The notes: a model not told the origin generated them from the letters alone. A DNA stretch of 64,000 nt from an uncultured Clostridia bacterium (GCA_937981575.1 CALJNR010000110.1:1-64000); one strand, 5' to 3'. Positions 39,990-49,220 are shown, counted from the stretch's first letter. Made by a program: numbers and translations.

Positions 39990-40194
39990 CACAATTCCTC
40001 CTTTTTCTCATTCCATCTGACTTTTCTTAGGGAATATTTATTCTATAATGCAAGCCTTTCTTAATAAACTAAGCCTTTACTGTTATTGAGGTCTATCCTA
40101 AGATGAGGATTTTCTTAGGCTTTAGCTTTTTGCATAAACTTGGCATTAAGTACAGTATAAATGCCTTGGGGCATATTTATACTTGCTTAATTAT
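39990..40194 (-). promoter_or_regulatory. Leader segment between the T-box terminator and ilvB2, with hairpins
   Basis: About 205 nt separate the T-box terminator from the start codon. They can fold into an early hairpin GTATAAAT..GCC/GGC..ATTTATAC (40155-40182) and into CCTAAG/CTTAGG pairings near 40085-40120. I see no leader peptide with Ile/Leu/Val codons. Confidence 0.35.
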
Positions 40195-40504
40195 ATAAAA
40201 AATCCTCATCCCTATAACGGGACGAGGAATATTCCACGCGTTACCACCCATTTTGACCTATAACAAAAAAACTGCCCCGGTCCTCTCATCAGGTTCTATC
40301 AAACCCTTGCCTTTAACGGGGCTTCCGGAAACTTCTTACTTAGCATTCTTTTCAGAAGATCTGCTCAAGAGTGATTTACATTTTGGATCAATATTGGCTT
40401 CCACCACCCGCCAACTCTCTAAAATTGACTCCCAAAAGTCATTCTCCTTCATTGCATTTATGAATAAGTATTAATTTAATAATAAATTATATTAAATCTT
40501 GATT
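40195..40504 (-). promoter_or_regulatory. T-box leader of the ilv-leu operon, putative isoleucine specifier
   Basis: The minus strand carries the T-box core GGGTGGTAACGCG (40238-40250) followed by the terminator stem TCCTCGTCCC/GGGATGAGGA (40203-40212, 40219-40228) and a U-run. Upstream are AGAGAG and a TTGGC/GCCAA distal stem I with GGGTGGTG. By alignment to the tyrS-type pattern, the specifier codon is AUC (40373-40375), giving isoleucine. A further GCCCCG/CGGGGC hairpin followed by seven T lies between. Uncharged tRNA-Ile should stabilise the antiterminator and turn on the operon. Confidence 0.85.
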
Positions 40505-40510
40505 AATAGT

Positions 40511-40539
40511 ATTCTATCAACATTATAATAGGGTGTCAA
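40511..40539 (-). promoter_or_regulatory. Promoter of the ilv-leu operon
   Basis: Perfect -35 TTGACA (40534-40539), 17-bp spacer, -10 TAGAAT (40511-40516) on the minus strand, directly upstream of the T-box leader. Confidence 0.8.
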
Positions 40540-40807
40540 TATTTTTAATAAATTTTTATACTGCATTTTATAGGATTTACTCAATGTAAAGCTTGATTAA
40601 AAACTCACGCCATTATAATTTTATGTCAACTCAGCGTTTTATGTGTTTTGAAAGATTTATAACAGTGTGTACTATAACGTAAAATTTTGTTCTCCCTCTT
40701 CTCCTGCTCTTAAGTTTACATAACGTATCACAGGCTAAAAATATTTATTTATTATAAGCACATTTTATGCATAAATATACATTGTAAAATATTTTTCTTT
40801 TACTTGA

Positions 40808-41278
40808 CTACTTTTCTCCTTCCGCTTCATTTAAAGCTAATTGCGCAGCTTCTTTAAATTTCAAGTTAGTCCATGTTGCCCCTGTTACCGCATCCACTGC
40901 GTCAATGTCTTGTGTTTCCACCAGCTTACTTGAATAGGTTTTTGCGCCCTTCAGATCATCTCTGCATTGCTGCTTATATCTTTCATTGCCCGCAAAGACC
41001 TCTTCATAAGTCTCATCAAATATCCTGTCCTCTCTATTCGTATCAAATATATTCCAATCTATAGACGTAATTCTGCCTTTTTCTATATGTACCTCTGCCT
41101 TTGTGAAATAACCTTCGTGATCTGGCTTTGTTTCCACACTGTAAGTTCCATCCTTATATTTTGATATTTGCGCTTCGCTTGCTAATTGTGCACCCACCTC
41201 TGTTTTTTCTTCTCTCACACACCCAGGTATGCTAGTCAGGATGCAACCCCCTAATAACAGTGCAATTGTTCTTCTCAT
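40808..41278 (-). CDS. FMN-binding domain lipoprotein
   Basis: A 156-residue protein with a lipoprotein signal (SIPGC, Cys at residue 20) and an FMN_bind domain. The motif DAVTGATWTN resembles the D-x-x-[ST]-G-A-T site where ApbE attaches FMN covalently to the last threonine. This is an extracellular, membrane-anchored electron carrier type, as in Rnf/Nqr subunits and flavin-based extracellular electron-transfer proteins. No apbE, rnf or ndh gene is in the window, so its partner is unknown. Confidence 0.8.
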   Translation of the reverse strand: MRRTIALLLGGCILTSIPGCVREEKTEVGAQLASEAQISKYKDGTYSVETKPDHEGYFTKAEVHIEKGRITSIDWNIFDTNREDRIFDETYEEVFAGNERYKQQCRDDLKGAKTYSSKLVETQDIDAVDAVTGATWTNLKFKEAAQLALNEAEGEK

Positions 41279-41306
41279 ATCTATTCCTCCTTATGTACTA
41301 TACCTT

Positions 41307-42128
41307 TTAAAAATGTGCTTCAATCTGTTTTTTTACTGCTTTTCTTTTTTCCAAAATGACTCTGTACATTTCGTTAAATGTATTTGGGAGGTCCTTTTGA
41401 AAAACCTTGATTCCTTCTTCTGTAACGCCACCCTTTGTGGCTGCTCTTTGAATCATTTCTTCAAAGGTCATATTGCTTTCTTTAAGTAATTTAATTGTGC
41501 CATATAAAGTATTCATTACCATTAACTCCATTTCACTTTTGCTCAAATTGCTGTTATATCCCGTAGATGCATCTATAAGCTCTTTAAAAATAGATGCAAC
41601 AAATCCAGGCATACAGCTCGTAAGCACTGGCGTCAGCTCAAAATCTTCTTCCTTTATTTTTTTCACTTCACTTATACCTGCGAGTAATGTTTCGACAAAA
41701 TCTGCTTCTTGCTGCGTGACGCGGTCACTATGACACACCAAAGAAATCCCTTCTAAAACTTCCGATGTTAAACCTGGTATAAGTCTTGTTACTTTAGCTG
41801 GAGTTAAATGCTCTATCATTTTTATACTCACTGAGCCTGCAATCGAAATAATATGAGTGCCTGGCTCAATATTTATACTTATTTCTGATAAAATATTTTT
41901 GATTTCAAGAGGCTTTACACAAATAAATAAGTATTTTGCAGCACGGGCTGCTTCTGAATTATTCTCAGCTATATGGATATTCTCCCAGCGCTTTTTAATC
42001 TCAGCAAGCTTACTTTTTGTTTTAGTAGAAACAATTATTTCATCAGGGCGAATGCGTCCTGATTTTATAAATGCATTCATCAGCATGCTCCCCATACTCC
42101 CATACCCAATAAAACCAATTTTAATCAT
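41307..42128 (-). CDS. Pyrroline-5-carboxylate reductase-like protein (ProC/ComER family)
   Basis: A 273-residue NAD(P)-binding protein. IGFIGYGSMGSMLMNAF is the Rossmann motif and FICVKPLEI the family segment. The C-terminal domain has FEEMIQRAATKGGVTEEGI, which is the ProC signature (xxATKGGVTE). The low similarity to typical ProC and the TSCMPGFVASIFKEL stretch suit the ComER subfamily. True ProC makes proline; ComER's role is unclear. It stands alone. Confidence 0.75.
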   Translation of the reverse strand: MIKIGFIGYGSMGSMLMNAFIKSGRIRPDEIIVSTKTKSKLAEIKKRWENIHIAENNSEAARAAKYLFICVKPLEIKNILSEISINIEPGTHIISIAGSVSIKMIEHLTPAKVTRLIPGLTSEVLEGISLVCHSDRVTQQEADFVETLLAGISEVKKIKEEDFELTPVLTSCMPGFVASIFKELIDASTGYNSNLSKSEMELMVMNTLYGTIKLLKESNMTFEEMIQRAATKGGVTEEGIKVFQKDLPNTFNEMYRVILEKRKAVKKQIEAHF

Positions 42129-42340
42129 GCCTACATCCTCTCATTCATTTACGTTTAACCCATCATAAAACGTATAAATTTACTCTCCTATCCTATGCAA
42201 GTATTATAAATATTAATACAATAAATAACAATTAAAATTCTATAGCAAAAACATGAAAATATTTACTTTTTAATCTTTTATATCTGTTATTGTAACGAAA
42301 GCCTATAAACGTATCTTTCAAGCTTATCCTTTTTGCACAA

Positions 42341-42380
42341 AAATCCTTGAACTTGGGCCTAAGCCCAAGTTCAAGGATTT
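42341..42380 (-). terminator. Terminator of typA, 18-bp perfect stem
   Basis: Perfect inverted repeat, arms 42341-42358 and 42363-42380, loop CTAA, and T-runs at the base on both sides. It lies ~18 bp after the typA stop codon. Confidence 0.88.
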
Positions 42381-42397
42381 TAAAATAGAAATATAAT

Positions 42398-44212
42398 TTA
42401 TTTTTTTCTGCCTGCCCGTATTCTTTCCCCTTCTGAAAGCAGACGCTTTCTAAGGCGGATCGCAGCAGGTGTGATTTCTACTAATTCATCATCTTCTATA
42501 AATTCAAGAGCAGACTCTAAGGTAAATACTCTTGGCGGCGGTAGTTTAATGGCATCATCTGAACCTGACGCTCTCATGTTGGTAAGCTTTTTATTTTTGC
42601 AGGCATTAACTGTCATGTCTTCTCTTCGCGAATTCATACCGATAATCATGCCTTCATACACTTCTGTTCCTGGGTCAATAAAAAGCGTTCCACGTTCAGC
42701 AATATTTCCTAGTCCATAAGCCATAGCTGTACCTGTTTCTCCAGCAATAAGTGCCCCATTTGATCTTTTAGGAAGTTCGCCTACGTAGTCTGCATAACCA
42801 TCCAGTCTTCTGACAAGTGTAGCTTCACCTCTTGAATCTGTAATAAGCTCACTTCTAAAACCTAAAAGTCCTCTGGTTGGGCAGACATATTCAACTTTGG
42901 TATAACCATTTTCCTGCTCCATGCTGACCATCGTTGCCTTACGCATATTCAGCTTGCCGATAGCCGACCCTGCATATTCTTCCGGAAGGCTGATAATAAC
43001 CCTTTCTACCGGCTCTTTGAGTTTGCCGTCTTCTCCCTTGTGCATGAGCACTTCAGGTTTGGAAACAGCAACTTCATAACCTTCTCTTCTCATATTTTCA
43101 AGAAGGATTGAAAGATGAAGTTCTCCTCTTCCTGATACCTTATAGCCATCCGTTGTATCCATTGCTTCTACTTTGAGTCCTACATTAACTTCCAGCTCTT
43201 TTTCCAAGCGGTCTTTGATGTGTCTTGTTGTTACAAACTTTCCGCTTTTTCCTGCAAAAGGCGAATCATTTACCAAGAAGTTCATTGCCAGTGTAGGTTC
43301 TTCTATATGAATAGGATCCATAGGATCTACCTTCCCTAGTTCTCCTATTGTTTCTCCTATTGAAATATCCGCTATCCCTGCTATAACGACAATATCTCCG
43401 CTTGAAGCCTCTTTAACTGCTACTTGCTTCAGCCCCTCATAAACCATAAGCTTTGAGATTTTAGCCTGTCTGATTATGCCATCATTATCTGCAACTTCTA
43501 CAACTTGCCCTTCACGAATGACACCTTCGTAAACACGGCCTATACCAAGTCTTCCTATATAATCATCATAACCCAAGGTGCTCACCTGCATCTTAAGCGG
43601 CTTGTCATCTTGTTTAGGGTATTCTCCAACTCTTTCAATAATTGTCTCTAGAAGCGGTATAATGTTGTCACTTGTTTTATCCAGCTCATACTGCATGATT
43701 CCTTCTTTCCCTATGCCATACAGTATAGGAAAATCAAGCTGCTCATCATCAGCATTTAAATCCACAAACAAATCAAAGGTCATATCTACAACTTCCTCAG
43801 CCCTATGATTTGGTTTATCTATTTTATTAATAACTAAAATAGGCTTTAGCCCAAGCTCCAATGATTTATCCAACACATATCTTGTTTGAGGCATAGGCCC
43901 TTCAATAGAATCAACAAGCAAAATAACGGTATCTACAGTACGGATAACCCTTTCCACTTCAGATGAAAAGTCACTGTGCCCCGGCGTGTCTACTATGTTA
44001 ATTTTATAGTCTTTATATTTGATCGAACAGTTTTTAGAATAGATTGTAATCCCTCTTTCTCGCTCTAGGGCATTACTGTCCATAATACAATCTACACGCT
44101 CTTCATTTTCTCTAAATACACCACTTTGACTTAAGAAAGCATCTACCAATGTTGACTTTCCAGCATCAACATGGGCTATTACTGCTATATTAATAATCTT
44201 CATATCACTCAT
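42398..44212 (-). CDS. typA: GTP-binding ribosome-associated protein TypA/BipA
   Basis: A 604-residue translational GTPase. The G1 box is AHVDAGKST, followed by [14 protein letters not shown] (switch I), DTPGHSDF (G3) and INKIDKP (G4). Domains II, III, V and the BipA-specific C-terminal domain follow ([25 protein letters not shown]). It binds the ribosome and assists assembly and stress or cold growth. The start could be either of two in-frame ATGs (44210-44212 or 44201-44203). Confidence 0.95.
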   Translation of the reverse strand: MSDMKIINIAVIAHVDAGKSTLVDAFLSQSGVFRENEERVDCIMDSNALERERGITIYSKNCSIKYKDYKINIVDTPGHSDFSSEVERVIRTVDTVILLVDSIEGPMPQTRYVLDKSLELGLKPILVINKIDKPNHRAEEVVDMTFDLFVDLNADDEQLDFPILYGIGKEGIMQYELDKTSDNIIPLLETIIERVGEYPKQDDKPLKMQVSTLGYDDYIGRLGIGRVYEGVIREGQVVEVADNDGIIRQAKISKLMVYEGLKQVAVKEASSGDIVVIAGIADISIGETIGELGKVDPMDPIHIEEPTLAMNFLVNDSPFAGKSGKFVTTRHIKDRLEKELEVNVGLKVEAMDTTDGYKVSGRGELHLSILLENMRREGYEVAVSKPEVLMHKGEDGKLKEPVERVIISLPEEYAGSAIGKLNMRKATMVSMEQENGYTKVEYVCPTRGLLGFRSELITDSRGEATLVRRLDGYADYVGELPKRSNGALIAGETGTAMAYGLGNIAERGTLFIDPGTEVYEGMIIGMNSRREDMTVNACKNKKLTNMRASGSDDAIKLPPPRVFTLESALEFIEDDELVEITPAAIRLRKRLLSEGERIRAGRKK

Positions 44213-44330
44213 TTGTATATGAACCTACTTTCTGATATTTTAACCACAATTATTGATTTTACCATTTCTAGATAAAATATTCAACATAAATGTTTTTTTA
44301 TGTATATAAGCGAAGAAAAATGGCATAAAA

Positions 44331-44367
44331 AAAAGATGACTCCTTGTTAAGTAAGAAATCACCTTTT
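44331..44367 (-). terminator. Terminator of the ferredoxin gene
   Basis: Arms AAAAGATGA (44331-44339) and TCACCTTTT (44359-44367) with one G-U pair, followed on the minus strand by a U-run. Confidence 0.6.
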
Positions 44368-44380
44368 ATTCTATTTATTT

Positions 44381-44557
44381 TTATTGTTCTTCTGGATTTG
44401 GTGCATTAACAGGACAAACATCTGCACATGCGCCACAATCTATACATTCAGCTGCATCAATTACATATTTTGAATCTCCTTCAGTAATACAACTTACTGG
44501 ACATTCACTTTCGCAAGCACCACAGTTAATGCAATCTTCATTAATAAAATATGCCAT
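44381..44557 (-). CDS. 2[4Fe-4S] ferredoxin
   Basis: A 58-residue protein. Two clostridial ferredoxin motifs are exact: CINCGACESECP (CxxCxxCxxxCP, residues 9-20) and CIDCGACADVCP (residues 38-49). It is a low-potential electron carrier in the cytosol, for example for pyruvate:ferredoxin oxidoreductase or hydrogenase. GGAGG lies nine bases before ATG, and a consensus promoter and a terminator show a single-gene unit. Confidence 0.96.
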   Translation of the reverse strand: MAYFINEDCINCGACESECPVSCITEGDSKYVIDAAECIDCGACADVCPVNAPNPEEQ

Positions 44558-44596
44558 GATCCATTACCTCCATAAGTATAATTGAATTTCAGATTA

Positions 44597-44626
44597 ATCA
44601 TACTATCTTTTGCTAGGGCCTGTCAA
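44597..44626 (-). promoter_or_regulatory. Promoter of the ferredoxin gene
   Basis: Perfect -35 TTGACA (44621-44626), 18-bp spacer, -10 TATGAT (44597-44602), 40 bp upstream of the start. Confidence 0.7.
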
Positions 44627-44665
44627 GAATTTCGTACAAATTCCCGTGATAATCCACCCTTCATT

Positions 44666-46888
44666 TTAGACGAAATAACAAACGAGTTCCCCCGATTCTT
44701 TAGCTATTTTTAACATTAAATCTCTGCTATTTCCTTCGTTGAGTTCTGCATTCTTAATCAGTACTTCCCCCTTTTTGAGAAGTGTCTTAACCATAGTTTT
44801 TGTGACTTTTTTGCGATACTTAGCAAGTTCTTTATCCTCTTTCCAGATCACAAACTTGCACCCTGTTTTATATCCCATGCAGCCGAAGCCTTTAGTTCCC
44901 TCTACAATATCCCTGCCGCATACTGGACATTTGCCTAAAACTTCTCTTTCTTTATCTGCGGCTTGTTTCTTTTCTGCTGTTTGTTTCTTTTCTGACTGTT
45001 TAGTCTTTGGAGCCAGTTGTTTGCTTGCTGCAGCACTAGATAAAAGCATATCTCTGCCTTTTTGCAGTTCTCCGCTTCTCTGCATTTTGATTGCCCTTAC
45101 TGCTTCTGAAACAAAGCTTTTAATATGATCCAAAAAGTCATTTTTTAATATACTTCCTTTTTCAATATCCTGGAGCGTTTTCTCGAGCCTGCCTGTATAT
45201 TCCAGGTCCATAAGTTCCTTAACCGGCAGGGTTTCTATAATGTACCTTCCTTTCGGCGTACACCTAATGTTTTTCTTCTGCATAACAGTGTATCCTGTTG
45301 TATTTAATTTCTTAATCGTTTCAGCCCTTGTTGCCGGGGTCCCAATACTAAAACCACTAAGAATAGCTTCCATCAGATCATTATCTTCTTTTTGCTGCTC
45401 TTCCTTAAACTGCCTGCCACAGGTCTCCATTGCCCTTAGGAGTGTTTTCTCTGTATAAGGAGCAGGAGGCTTTGTTTTATGCTCTGTTACATGGGCCTCT
45501 ATAGTATTTAATATAAGACCCTGATCAACACTCGGCAAAATCACATCTTTCGACTGTTCTTCTTCTACCTTTTTATAACCTAATACTTTGAGTATTTTAC
45601 CTTTGGTCATAAATCTATAATGAGTCCCTCGAATGGTTGTCTCAAGCACTGTCTCTTCTATCTTAGCCGGAGGCATAAACTGTGCAATAAATCTGTTTCT
45701 AACTGCCAAATAGACTTTTTCCTCTTCTGCTGACAGGCCTTTCGGAATAATATAAGTAGGAATAATAGCACTGTGGCTCTCTACTTTGCTGCTGTTAAAT
45801 ACCTTTTTGGTAACTGTAAAATGTATTTCATCTTCAAAAGGCAGGCCTTTTTTCAGCGCATAAAGTACACTTCTTGCTTTATCCACAAGACTTTCATCCA
45901 GTACACTGCTTGCTGTTCTTGGATAAGTAATATACTTTTTTTCATATAAGCTTTGAGCAATATTTAATACTTTATCAGACGTGAAGCCTTGATATTTGCT
46001 GGTTATATACCCTTGGAGCGCAGATAAATTAAATAAACTCTGTGGGTATTCTACTTTTTCTGTAACTTCTTTTTTAGTAATCTCAGCTTCTTTTTCTATA
46101 ACCTGAACTCTAATTTTTTCAAGATATGCCTGATCTTCAAACTTATCTTTTTTGTCTTCTGTATATACACCTTCATAAGACACAGATTCTTTTTGAAACT
46201 TAGCAGCAAGCTTATAATACGGCTCCTGCTTAAAATTCTCTATCTCTACATCTTTATCATAAATTAATTTTAAAGTCGGCAAAAGGACCCTTCCTACATT
46301 TAGCAGTTCGCCTTTTCCGCCATATCTAAGTGTAGCAACAGATGTGAGATTAATCCCTATCAGCCAATCTGCATGCTGCCTGCTGATCCCTGCATCTTGA
46401 AGGGGCTTTAGTTCTTTATTTAAAACGATGTTTTCTAGGCCTTTAATCACTTCTTTTTCAGTCCACTCGTTTAAAAGCAGCCTGTAGATAGGCTTTTTGA
46501 CTTTGAGATAAGCAAAAATAATATCCGCTATAATCTGACCTTCTCTGTCATAGTCACAAGCTGATATCACCGCTTCTACATCTTTTCTATAAATAAGTTC
46601 CTTGATACATTTTAGCTGTTTTTTTGCCCCTAAATCTACTGTTTTTTTCTGTTTGTTTTCTTTAACCTTATACTCAAACTGGCTTGGAATAAACGGAAAA
46701 TACTCAAGACGCCACGACTTCAGCTTTTCATCATAATCTTTAGCGTCATATAACTCTAAAAGATGCCCAAAAGCCCATGTAATAAGGTAGTCTTCCCCTT
46801 CAAAAAATCCATCAGCTCTTTTTTTAATTTTAAGTGCATCTGCTATATTTTTAGCTACAGAAGGTTTTTCAGCTATTATTACCCTCAT
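44666..46888 (-). CDS. topB: DNA topoisomerase III (type IA)
   Basis: A 740-residue type IA topoisomerase starting MRVIIAEKPSVAKN, with AGGAG eight bases upstream. The Toprim domain ends in SACDYDREGQIIADI, the active-site tyrosine lies in YITYPRTASSVLDESL, and the C-terminus has a partial zinc motif CPVCGRDIVEG and GCMGYKTGCKFVIW. It relaxes negative supercoils and resolves recombination intermediates. The usual PRTDS next to the tyrosine is PRTAS here and DREGE is DREGQ, a divergent clostridial form. The tail before the zinc motif is rich in Lys/Gln (SEKKQTAEKKQAADKER). Confidence 0.88.
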   Translation of the reverse strand: MRVIIAEKPSVAKNIADALKIKKRADGFFEGEDYLITWAFGHLLELYDAKDYDEKLKSWRLEYFPFIPSQFEYKVKENKQKKTVDLGAKKQLKCIKELIYRKDVEAVISACDYDREGQIIADIIFAYLKVKKPIYRLLLNEWTEKEVIKGLENIVLNKELKPLQDAGISRQHADWLIGINLTSVATLRYGGKGELLNVGRVLLPTLKLIYDKDVEIENFKQEPYYKLAAKFQKESVSYEGVYTEDKKDKFEDQAYLEKIRVQVIEKEAEITKKEVTEKVEYPQSLFNLSALQGYITSKYQGFTSDKVLNIAQSLYEKKYITYPRTASSVLDESLVDKARSVLYALKKGLPFEDEIHFTVTKKVFNSSKVESHSAIIPTYIIPKGLSAEEEKVYLAVRNRFIAQFMPPAKIEETVLETTIRGTHYRFMTKGKILKVLGYKKVEEEQSKDVILPSVDQGLILNTIEAHVTEHKTKPPAPYTEKTLLRAMETCGRQFKEEQQKEDNDLMEAILSGFSIGTPATRAETIKKLNTTGYTVMQKKNIRCTPKGRYIIETLPVKELMDLEYTGRLEKTLQDIEKGSILKNDFLDHIKSFVSEAVRAIKMQRSGELQKGRDMLLSSAAASKQLAPKTKQSEKKQTAEKKQAADKEREVLGKCPVCGRDIVEGTKGFGCMGYKTGCKFVIWKEDKELAKYRKKVTKTMVKTLLKKGEVLIKNAELNEGNSRDLMLKIAKESGELVCYFV

Positions 46889-47287
46889 TCTTTCATCTCC
46901 TAAGTTTAAATGGCGCAGCACTGCGCTCTGAATGTTTTATCATCAAGCAGTCTATCAAAGGGACCACCCCCTATAAATCTTCTATTTGTAAGCAGCCCTG
47001 CCAAAAACGCCGCATCTATAAAAAAGAGTGCCACAAGAAAGCGTGCAAAAAACGCACGCGCATGTGAGATAGGAAAGCTTGGTCTCTTGCCAGCAAGACG
47101 AACTGTTCTATCTCATAAAAACAGACACAACGGTTCCCCCTTTGTGTCTGCATATTATGTGATCGTTTAAATTAAGTATAGCATATTTCGGATTTAAAAT
47201 ATAGTTTTTTATTAGGTTCTAAGCTGACTCGGGGTTTCTTATATTCTCTCAGTATCGATACTTGACTAAAAAACCAGCAGCCTAAAG
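46889..47287. other. 399-bp intergenic region upstream of topB with clustered hairpins
   Basis: It contains the hairpin cluster at 47041-47150. Stop-free frames run through it on both strands: ~86 codons on plus (46910-47170) and ~59 on minus ending at TAA near 46905. Neither resembles a protein family. Frames on both strands at once usually reflect compositionally or structurally constrained DNA. Confidence 0.5.
47041..47150 (-). repeat. Cluster of three consecutive hairpins upstream of topB
   Basis: Inverted repeats occur in order: GCGTGC/GCACGC (47041-47059); TGAGATAG/CTATCTCA (47065-47115) enclosing TCTTGC/GCAAGA; and CAGACACAA/TTGTGTCTG (47122-47150). On the minus strand the last is followed by TTTTTATG and the first by TTTCTTG. 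They could be a structured leader, attenuators or a repeat element. Confidence 0.5.
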
Positions 47288-47767
47288 CTACTCATTCAAG
47301 ACTATATCTAAATATTTACAAAGTACATCTACAATAATACCATGGTCCTGCAGATGTGGAAGTCCTGACACGCCAATACAGCCTATAATGCCGGTTCCTT
47401 TAACATAGATCGGAAATCCCCCGCCCATCGCCGCATAGTCCATCGGATCAAGGAACCAGTCTTTTAGCAAATCTTCTCCTGTTTCTTTTAGGATAGCAAA
47501 AACTTGAAGCGAACTCTTATGCACCACCTGCACTGTGTTCATTTTTCTCTTCAGCCACATTGTATTATGATTATTAGTTCCTTCAAATCCATATCTAAAT
47601 ACTTGATAGCCGTTAATTACAATATCGATCGCAGGGGCAGCCTTTCTTCGTTTTGCCTCTTCAATAAGAAGCATGCCGACTTCAAGAGCATCTTCGTTAG
47701 AAAAATGATCAAATCTTAAAAGTTGTTCTTCTTTTATCACTCGTTCTTTTAGTTCTTTATAGTCCAT
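47288..47767 (-). CDS. Heme-degrading-domain / UPF0303 (HbpS-like) family protein
   Basis: A 159-residue protein whose pattern (FSNEDALEVGMLLIEEAKRR, VFRYGFEGTN, MDYAAMGGGFPIYVKGTGIIGCIGVSGLPHLQDH) matches the HbpS-like/DUF336 family. These proteins bind small molecules such as heme or corrin-like compounds; their role in most bacteria is unknown. It is an isolated gene with AGGGAGG upstream. Confidence 0.75.
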   Translation of the reverse strand: MDYKELKERVIKEEQLLRFDHFSNEDALEVGMLLIEEAKRRKAAPAIDIVINGYQVFRYGFEGTNNHNTMWLKRKMNTVQVVHKSSLQVFAILKETGEDLLKDWFLDPMDYAAMGGGFPIYVKGTGIIGCIGVSGLPHLQDHGIIVDVLCKYLDIVLNE

Positions 47768-47898
47768 CTTTCCCTCCTTGTTATGTTATGATTAGTCCTG
47801 CATAGTAAACGTCTATTGTAGTGTAAACGTTTTCTTCCCATCTTAATTATACACCTTGATCCCCATCAACAAAATGTTTTTTTAGATACTGTATGCTT

Positions 47899-47927
47899 TT
47901 GACTTCAATATCTCAATATAGTATAGT
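47899..47927 (+). promoter_or_regulatory. Promoter of the CobD/HisC-like gene
   Basis: -35 TTGACT (47899-47904), 17-bp spacer, -10 TATAGT (47922-47927), ~35 bp upstream of the start. Confidence 0.7.
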
Positions 47928-47964
47928 ATTAGTGTTCATTTAAGCTTTAGAAAGAAGGTATCTT

Positions 47965-49098
47965 ATGAAAAGTACGCATTACTTACATGGTGGGGATCTA
48001 GACGCTGTCTCCCGTACCTATCATATAGAAAGAAAAGAAATTTGGGATTTCAGCGGCAATATTAATCCTTTTGGCATCTCACCAAAAACTCGTGAGGCGC
48101 TTAAAGAAAATATTGATCTGATTTCTACTTATCCTGATCGTAATTATTTAAGCCTCCGTGAAGCAGCAGCTAAGTATTCCCAAACCCTGCCTGAGCACAT
48201 CATTGTAGGCAATGGCTCCACTGAGCTCATTGCTATGGCTATCAACTCACTAAAGCCTAAAAAAGCTCTTGTTATTGGCCCTACTTACTCAGAATATGAA
48301 AGAGAAATCGTACTTTTGGGCGGCACATGCGACTACTATCCACTAAAAGAAGCCGAATCATTTATCCTTAGTCCTGAGGATTTAATCAGTACATTGACTA
48401 GCGGATATACGATGCTGATTTTATGCAATCCTAACAATCCAACAGGTACAGGTGTTACGGCAGATCATCTTCGTCAAATCTTAGAAGCCGCCAAGAGGTT
48501 GGGGGTTTTTACAATGGTAGATGAAACCTATATTGAATTTTGTGATGATCCCGCCCTTTATACAGCCGTTCCTTTAACAAAGGAATTTGATAATCTTATG
48601 ATCATTCGCGGTATTTCTAAGTTTTTTTCTGCACCTGGACTTAGATTTGGCTACAGCATCTGCCAAAACGAAGTCATCAAGGCATCTGTTACTAAGCTTC
48701 AAAATCCCTGGAGCATCAACAGCTTAGCCGCTTTCAGCGCTGAGATTATGTTTACGGATAAAGACTATATCCAAAAGACACACCGCTTAATTTCTGCAGA
48801 ACGCAATCGGATCTATGCCGAACTCTCTCAGCTTAAATCACTGCATGTTTTTAAACCTATTGCAAACTTTGTTTTAATTAAACTGCTTAAAGATTCTATT
48901 TCCTCTTTTGATTTAACGCATGAACTCATAAAGGACCGGATTCTAATTCGAGATGCAAGCTCCTTTCCTTTTTTGAGTGACCGCTATATACGTTTTTGCT
49001 TTTTAAAACCCGAACAAAATGATATTTTACTTTTAAAACTTAAAAACTTAATTACACAAAATGGTGCCCCTTTTAACAGCTTGGATAAAGGCAAGTAA
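47965..49098 (+). CDS. Fold-type I PLP aminotransferase, CobD/HisC-like (threonine-phosphate decarboxylase candidate)
   Basis: A 377-residue protein. It begins HYLHGGDLDAVSRTYHI and IWDFSGNINPFG, the N-terminal pattern typical of CobD, which decarboxylates L-threonine phosphate for the aminopropanol arm of cobalamin. The aminotransferase core has CNPNNPTGT, the Asp-Tyr pair in VDETYIEF, and the PLP lysine in GISKFFSAPGLRFGY. HisC shares this fold, and no cobalamin or histidine genes are adjacent, so the role is uncertain. AGAAAGAAGG lies upstream; a good promoter precedes it. Confidence 0.75.
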   Translation: MKSTHYLHGGDLDAVSRTYHIERKEIWDFSGNINPFGISPKTREALKENIDLISTYPDRNYLSLREAAAKYSQTLPEHIIVGNGSTELIAMAINSLKPKKALVIGPTYSEYEREIVLLGGTCDYYPLKEAESFILSPEDLISTLTSGYTMLILCNPNNPTGTGVTADHLRQILEAAKRLGVFTMVDETYIEFCDDPALYTAVPLTKEFDNLMIIRGISKFFSAPGLRFGYSICQNEVIKASVTKLQNPWSINSLAAFSAEIMFTDKDYIQKTHRLISAERNRIYAELSQLKSLHVFKPIANFVLIKLLKDSISSFDLTHELIKDRILIRDASSFPFLSDRYIRFCFLKPEQNDILLLKLKNLITQNGAPFNSLDKGK

Positions 49099-49119
49099 TC
49101 TTAGAATAAAAGATGAATA

Positions 49120-49218
49120 AAAAAACAGATGCTTAACCTAAATATCTTTTCCCCGTGGATAGTTTTATTACTTCGCTATCCTCTTAAAAAGAAAATAAGG
49201 TACTCGCATCTGTTTTTT
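49120..49218. terminator. Bidirectional terminator with a long, internally folded loop
   Basis: Arms AAAAAACAGATGC (49120-49132) and GCATCTGTTTTTT (49206-49218) enclose 73 nt, inside which GGATAG/CTATCC (49157-49181) folds again. It lies between convergent genes. Confidence 0.65.
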
Positions 49219-49220
49219 AT

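Noticed and set aside
46910-47170. An 86-codon plus-strand reading frame upstream of topB
   Set aside because: It overlaps the hairpin cluster and a second open frame on the other strand, starts opposite the topB start region, and resembles no protein family.
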